This document shows positions 57,561 to 64,000 of a stretch of DNA of 64,000 nt, in pieces. The position numbers and the translations under genes are program-made. Each line of letters opens with the position of its first letter. Position 1 is the first letter of the stretch. The stretch is from Drosophila persimilis (taxonomy: Eukaryota > Arthropoda > Insecta > Diptera > Drosophilidae): positions 992,001-1,056,000 of the forward strand of contig NW_020825294.1 in the NCBI RefSeq assembly GCF_003286085.1, read 5' to 3'. Under the pieces are notes generated by a model. The model did not search any database, was not told the DNA's origin, and saw only the letters and a program-made list of their open reading frames with translations.

Positions 57561-59234
57561 AAACAAGACTTTGTTGTGCAATTGCTGCTGAAACAATTAA
57601 ACAAAGCATGCAAGTTTGTCGTTGCTCGGCGGGCATCGCTTGTCGGTTTTAATGTTGGGAGTGCGGCCAGCATTTGTTAGAACCACAGGCGTGAAAAACG
57701 GTCGATCGGAAGGGACGGCCCGGACGTGCGCCTGAGTGAATAAAATTACGAGTAATATATATTAAGGGAATCAAAAGTGCAGAGAAACAGCGGTAGAATG
57801 CACCCAGAGCTGTTGCATAAATTTCGTTAGTGATTCTAACTATTTGTTGGTGCTTGTTCATTCGTGTGGGTGTCGATGTCGGTGTATGTGCCTGTATATT
57901 AGTTTAGTGTTATTTATATTCCTAATTACAAACGTCGCCGTTCTCGCGCTGTGTTGTCGCATTAAAAACTTTAGTCTGTTGTTGGCAGGCGCCGCTCTTA
58001 GTCGCTTACATTAAAAACGGGCAAGAGGCAGAGAGAAAGGCGAGAAACGTGCCGCTGCTTACGTGCCACAAGACACAGCACACCTTGAAGTGTTGTCTGT
58101 CGGAAACGCGCTTCGCTTCCTATATATTTTCCCCTCAAAACGGAACGGAACTTCTTTCCGAGTAGTGTCAAGGTAACCAGCACAGTTCATCCTCTACATA
58201 TACATACACATGCATGCATATAGTACATGAACAGTAAAAATAGTACCATAATATATACACATGGGGTCACTATAATAGGTACACTACTAGCATAGAGAAC
58301 TGCATGAAAGCAATAGCGAGTGGATAGTTCTTAAATAGCATTATACATTCTTGCAACAACTGTTTCTGTTTCTTTCCTCAGAAAATCCTCTCGAATAGAG
58401 AGTGTAAAAATGGTAGTATACACACCTGGGGGTAACATAATAAGTACCTTCCCATAGGGGATTAAACGTACCGAATGGTCACTGAAACGAACCTTTGCCT
58501 TCTCGGAAGTGCGGAGTGTTCCGAGGGATTTTGGGGAGGATATCGACATTTTCCCATGAACCAAGCAAATCGCTCATAAATAGGTGTTTATTTTTATTCT
58601 GCAATCATTTTTCAGAAAACTGCAGACGGAGCTAGTGGTGTGTACCTATTATTTTGATCACAAGTGTAGAGACCTTTTTCATACATACATTTTATGTTTA
58701 TACGGCTGTCTGGGAAGTGGGGCGGCAGCTGATAAAGCTGTATTTATTGTTTGTTTTTGTCATTAATTGCACTTTGAACGGTTCATAAAAATGAGCAACA
58801 CATTCGGAAATTCGCGAATGTATGTGTGATTTATTCTTCGATTTAAAGTCGCTTACTAATAGGGATCCCATTTCATTAGTATTTTCAGACGAATCGTGTA
58901 GTTCCGCCAGTTTTTAAATTTTCTGCCCTACCGCAGTTATACATCCACTATTTGAGGATAATTATAAGTATGGCGGTGTGTGTGCTTTATATACATATAT
59001 ATATATGTATATGTATATGCATATATATATATATGGTTCCGATACTCAATACTGAAGGTCCTCGCAAAGAGAAAAAATAAAAGTGAACAAATGCAAATGA
59101 AAACAAAAACAAACAAACGAAAACCAAAAACGAGCTTTGCTTGCTGCAAAACTGTTATCACAGTACTCACAAAACTGTATGAGTTCATGCTACAATGCTA
59201 ATGGATTTCTTTTCTCTCTCTCTCTCACCCTCAG
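57561..59234 (+). other. probable 5' leader exon and leader intron of the HD-domain gene
   Basis: CAA/GCG-rich leader-like sequence at about 57560-58170 may end at an AAG/GTAACC donor near 58172. A long CT tract with CCTCAG ends at 59234 and is a strong acceptor. Between them lies AT-rich DNA with a TA/ATATAC microsatellite at about 58988-59035. No coding gene is seen. Confidence 0.4.
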
Positions 59235-59318
59235 GCTTAACAAACGAAATACACACATCACGTGTCGGACGCTCGGCCCCCAGTTTTGTAGCCAACGATC
59301 ACGCGCGAGCAACTCTCT

Positions 59319-59394
59319 CCGAAACAAGCAGTCTCTGGCGCTCTTTTTCTCCGAAGCAAGCAGTCTCTGGCGCTCTTTTTCTCCGAAGCAAGCA
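59319..59394 (+). repeat. 32-bp tandem repeat abutting a start codon
   Basis: A unit of 32 bases (containing GTCTCTGGCGCTCTTTTT followed by CTCCGAAGCAA) is repeated about 2.4 times, with starts 32 bases apart (GTCTCTGG at 59331 and 59363; CCGAAGCA at 59351 and 59383). The last partial copy runs into AGCATG, the start codon of the HD-domain gene. It lies in the leader, so unit gain or loss would not alter the frame. Confidence 0.85.
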
Positions 59395-62300
59395 TGTTCT
59401 CACTGCAGCAAATAATCAAAGCAGCGACCGCCAATAGCGGCAACTGCGGCGTGGGTGGCAGCGATCTCTACAGGCTGCTCAGGCATCGCCTGACGTCATC
59501 AGCAGCAACTACAGCAATAACCACAACCACAACTACAAATACAGCAATACCAAAGAAATCTAGTCAAGCAACAGCGGTGTCGAGCGACGAAAACTTCAGC
59601 CACAACGCCATTCGCTCGTCCCATTCGAACCCCAACGGTTGTTGTTACGGAGAGTCAGATTCGGAGTCGGCGCACAGCGTGAACGGAAACTTGTCAACGC
59701 AATTCGCCCGAAAGCTGCTGCAGCAACGCAGACAGGACATCCAGCGCCTCATACACACCCAGCCACCCAGTGGACACGGAACCAAATCCTCCCAGCAACA
59801 GAATCAGCAACAGACGACCACAAAGTTCGCCATGTCCTCGCTAGCAGCGGAGCCCCTGCCCCAGGCCCACAAACCGGATGAAATCACAGCAGCCGCCAGC
59901 ACCAGTGATGTGGCAGCGTCCGGCACCACTCCCAGCAATGGCCTGGGCGCCTCGTGCCAGGAGGCTGCCTCCAGCACGGGCAAGAAGCCCTGCTTCAGCA
60001 CTGGTCTCGCCGAGATTCTGCAGTTCATGGAGCTCATCGGAAATCTAAAGGTATATATGCTAAAGAAAGAAACCCGTTTCATGTGCTGTGCTGTACTGTG
60101 TACTGTCGCGTCATATGCTCGCATCGATTTTTCCCGCCGTCACCCTGCGCTCGGGGAGCGCTTGCACCCGGGTGCTGCTTTGGTTTCCGATTTCCGTTTC
60201 AGTCAGCAATTTGTACGCTGTACTCGATCGAAGCCCCCCGACTTCGCGTGACAATCAGATTAGTTTTGTTTTTTAAATGACGGACTCGTCTCGTCGCTTA
60301 AAGTCTTGAATGGTGGCCGTGAAACACGTGCCTTATATGAAGAAGATTATACTCGTATTTTGCGTTTTCATTAGGTCCAGAGTGTGTGTGGCAACAACTT
60401 TGAGGGGGATATAATGAGGCTTTGGTTAACACAATTGTGCCTAGAGATTATAGTAGAGAGCTCTGGAAATACAATCTGAGTATATAGTGTCGTATAACAA
60501 ATCCTATTGGATTGGCAATGTTTGATTAACACATTGTATTCTATTTGATTAAGATAGGAAACATTAGATTGAGTCCTATAGAGGGGATAAAGATTGCTGA
60601 GGATTAGGATCGTATAGATATAGCCATATTCTATCAATTCTATCAAAATATTTACTGAAAATCCCCAAATTTTTTTTGCGAACAGATAGCCTACAAGAAA
60701 GTAAACAAAAACGAAAGAAAATCAAATGCGAAAGTATATTTATTTATTTTTTGTATAATTCATTCTATTCTTTCGACGCTCTTTTCATTCTTTTGTTCCT
60801 TCTTTTTGTGAAAATATTGTATAATCTGTGAGACAACCTCGCTCTCGTGTCCCTCTCCACTTCAATTTGTATAGTCGGTTGCCAAAAAAAAAAACATACA
60901 TATGTATACAATAAATCGTGTGTATTATACTTGAACAATGCTCTCCGTGCGAGTATACTTAAGACACATTGTCGTTTCTGCTTAAAATTAGCTTAGTAAT
61001 TCTGTAATATTTTACACAACCAGATGCAGACGATGGGCAAAGTCTACCGATAAACTATAAACAAAGACCTAACCAGAGGCAAAGAACAGCTGTTTTAAAT
61101 CAACAAAAGCCCAAGCAAACAGCGCAAAAGTCAAGAGAGCTGCACACGTTCCACAGACCCTCTATCACGAACTCTGCTAGAGATAGCTTAACGTTTATCT
61201 AATCAGAGCTCATTCGAAACATTCAACGAAATGAAGAAGAGAACACGGGACTCATTTGCTTATCGAAAAAAGGCCCCCAAAAACCAAATCGATTGCAGTT
61301 TGATCAGACTGCCCCGCCGTCCACCGATGGAAATGCCACTCAATCGAAATGATTTCTGAACCCGAGAAGCTTCGAAAAACAAACCAAAACAACCAACAAC
61401 TTTGGCGCTCACGTGAGCCTCCATTAAATTCGTATTTACTCGGTTTTTGCTGAAATATCTAGAAATAATCTAAAATTTCAGTGAGAATAATTCTCAATCG
61501 TCAGCATTGACGTATGTAGGACAACAGAATTCGACAAAGCCACAACGAAATATTCCGATTGGTAATTTTCTAAATTTTTCTTTATACATAGGTACATATA
61601 GCGTAGTATATAGAGCGCGACATAGAAGCTATACAAAAAAAAGAAAGGCAAATCAACGCGTGACTTTGATCTTGGCCTTCAAAATATAGACGCTATCTGG
61701 GAGAATTTTGTGGTGTGCACCTCTACATAGAGGGTTGAAAGAGAGAGAGAGAGGGATCGTCGCTATTCTGTTTTCATAACAAAATGGAAATTAATAATGA
61801 ATGCTATCTGTGAAGGCAGTGTGAAATGAAGCCATTAGCTGAAATGAGAACTTTTGTCAGTTTAGGAAATATGAGAGAAACTGAAAGACTATTTCTTGGA
61901 GAACGATTGTAGCTAAAGGAAATGTAGTAGGTATTAGACCAGTGCACAGAAATCCCCTGCACAATTACAGAAAATTATGGATCACAGTCGAACTGTCAGC
62001 AACCTATTGACACTCACAAAGAAATGCTTCACATTCTACTATCATTTGACATTTGATTTCTATCTCGTTCATATCGAAGACTACTTTCATTAATTGATAC
62101 TCGAGAGATAAAGTAAATATTAATTCCATGTTCGATCCAACAACACAATTAATCAACTAAACCCAATATACGCCCTCAAATCGTTGTTATAAGTATCTAT
62201 CATTGAGATATGATATGGAACTGCTATATCCATTTACTTTGTGCATCATTATGCATGTTGTTTCAACCTCAGAACTCGTTCTGACTAGCGTTGGCCGATT

Positions 62301-63513
62301 TGGTTGATAAGCCAAACAATTGCACTTCATTACGTGACTACAACTCGGAGTTGGTCAGAGATAATCAACGTAGCCCGATAAGTCACGGACTATTGACAAT
62401 ATAGTCTGGTCATATAAGACTTTAGGTTAAACAGGAAGCTCAATGGCAAGAGGCAGGCATCAGCTTCAGCAATGGGCATGCAGCAACGTCTCTGGGACCT
62501 TGTTTGCCCTACCGCCTGCCGCATACCGCAGCGACGGTTGCTATAAATAAAACTTTTATTGATCAAATAGCAACAGTCTAGAAAGCGTGTAAGCGCCCTC
62601 GATGGCAGGTTTAAGTTGAAGGCCTGAAGGCGGTGGCGGTGACTGCGGCAGTGGCAGGGGCCTCAGCGTCAGCAAGGCATCAACCTTGATGTGTGCAACG
62701 ATGTCACCAGCGTCGCTCGGCATCGAATGTTTTTAATTAGGCAGAGTGCTCACTGGTGTGGCGGAAGGGAATCAATGGAAAGATGCCACAGTTCCAGCGA
62801 CATTTCATATATTACATTTCCAATAACCCAGTGCCTGCCTCTCTATCCAACAGCACACCAAACGCACTGGATGGGTGCTGCGTGATGTCAACGACTGTGA
62901 ATCGATATCGGGTCACATGTATCGGATGAGCATGCTCACATTTCTGCTAGATGGCAGCGAGGGACTCAACCAGATACGGTGCATGGAACTGGCTCTGGTG
63001 CACGACCTGGCGGAGAGTCTAGTGGGGGATATAACCCCATTCTGTGGTGTGTCCAAGGAGGAAAAGAGGGCCATGGAGTTCAAGGCTATGGAGGATATAT
63101 GCAAACTGATCGAACCCCGCGGCAAGCGCATAATGGAGCTCTTCGAGGTGAGACATCTATCAGACAATTCCTTAATTTCGAAGTATACCAATTTTCTTAT
63201 CTATCTTTAGGAGTACGAACATGCAGAAAGCGCTGAGAGCAGGTTCGTCAAGGATCTGGATCGGCTGGACATGGTGATGCAGGCGTTCGAGTACGAGAAA
63301 CGCGACAATTGTCTGCTGAAGCATCAGGAGTTCTTCGACTCGACGGAGGGAAAGTTCAATCATCCGTTTGTTAAGAAGCTGGTAAACGAGATCTACGAGC
63401 AGAGGAATGTACTGGCCAAGGCAAAGGGCGCCACACCGCCGCCGGCCATTGAAGTGCCCAAAATGGAGTTGCCCCCTCCCAAACTGGCCAACGGGCACAA
63501 CAGCTCAAGTTGA
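59394..63513 (+). CDS. HD-domain phosphohydrolase, HDDC2-like, 417 residues
   Basis: Exons 59394-60050, 62854-63147 and 63211-63513 join in phase 0. The C-terminal 200 residues form the HDDC2/YfbR-type HD domain: GLAEILQFMELIGNLKHTKR, GWV near 225, His240 in GHMYRM, the HD pair at 269-270 in ALVHDLAE, and the last metal ligand in KDLDRLDM (Asp332 or Asp337). Relatives are metal-dependent 5'-nucleotidases acting on deoxynucleoside monophosphates, so a role in nucleotide turnover is likely. The first 200 residues are low-complexity (Thr-, Gln-, Ser-rich) and not part of the family. A shorter form from ATG 59832 (MSSLAAEP) is possible. The C terminus (from KAKGATPPPAIEVPK) is a polar tail. The likely D. 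melanogaster ortholog is CG11050. Confidence 0.9.
60051..62853 (+). other. intron 1 of the HD-domain gene (2.8 kb)
   Basis: GTATAT donor and CTATCCAACAG acceptor. AT-rich with no nested gene. Near its 3' end, an 8-bp inverted repeat (GTTGCTAT at 62537, ATAGCAAC at 62567) surrounds TATAAATA and AATAAAACTTTTATT. This could be a cruciform-prone site or a TATA-type alternative promoter. Confidence 0.6.
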
Positions 63514-64000
63514 GCATAGCATTACTTCTAAACAAAACAGTCTTAGGCTAGCGCATTAACACATCCTCACACAAAACACAACATGCTCTTAGTTTGTAAG
63601 CCAAAAAAAACCCCAAAACTAACAAACTATTAAGCCTACCTCGACACGCTCTAACAATTATCACACGTAATTTATTGCCACAAAACCCCCAAAAAAATAG
63701 CAGAAAGAAAGGATGGAAAGGGACTAACTAGACGACCATCGTTCATTTTAGACAGACACTTGTTAACCATTAATGAATTCTCCCATAGTTAAATTTTCTT
63801 TATGTTAAGCGTAAAGTTTGCAATTCGAGTCTTAGCTAAATATTCAATTGATCTTTGATTAAGGAACCAAACCAATTGTACATAACTAAAGCGAACTGTA
63901 GTTAATTTTAAATGTGTGATGACGAGATGATAAACCTATATAGAGGACCTAGAACAATTTTATTTAGCCAGCAAATCAAAAATTAATCAATACGCGTACG
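63514..64000 (+). other. 3' UTR of the HD-domain gene, continuing past the window
   Basis: AT-rich and non-coding. No canonical AATAAA appears before the window end, so the transcript end probably lies beyond it or uses a variant signal. Confidence 0.5.

Overview
The window is nuclear DNA of a fly, almost certainly a Drosophila. It shows intron-rich genes with GT-AG introns (many of 58-70 nt), CAG/CA-rich 5' leaders, abundant microsatellites and a DINE-1/INE-1 family Helitron-like element. The tetraspanin pair matches Tsp29Fa and Tsp29Fb of D. melanogaster chromosome arm 2L (Muller B). The Helitron type would fit the obscura group, but that is inference.

Layout. Bases 1-22133 hold no convincing long coding gene. 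A leader-like segment lies near 560-1760, followed by about 20 kb of probable first intron containing a DINE-1 copy (18471-19600) and a smaller related fragment (about 12720-12985). From 22134 to about 42400 lies one large plus-strand gene. Nine coding exons join in phase into 2014 residues of low-complexity protein with a few conserved-looking islands and no domain I can name. A possible alternative last exon lies at 41716. Between it and the tetraspanins, on the minus strand at 43250-43670, are remnants of a small glycine-rich protein gene in three frames, which look like a decaying or unannotated gene.

The right part is compact. Tsp29Fa (+, 45529-46848) is followed by Tsp29Fb (+, 48279-53912). 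The 4.6 kb first intron of Tsp29Fb contains a complete antisense tubulin tyrosine ligase-like gene (49575-51860), probably a glycylase of the TTLL3 type. Tsp29Fb runs tail to tail into argininosuccinate lyase (minus, 54065-55821), with its poly(A) signal 12 bases from the lyase stop. Next on the minus strand is a Maf-family nucleotide pyrophosphatase (56316-57125), then a plus-strand HDDC2-like HD-domain phosphohydrolase (59394-63513) whose conserved domain is split from a long variable N-terminal exon by a 2.8 kb intron.

The neighbours do not form one pathway. They are two membrane organisers, a microtubule-modifying enzyme, an amino-acid/urea-cycle type enzyme and two nucleotide-hydrolysing enzymes. 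I found no prokaryote-like operon, CRISPR array, rRNA or convincing tRNA. Spliced coordinates were worked out by hand from splice consensus and reading phase.
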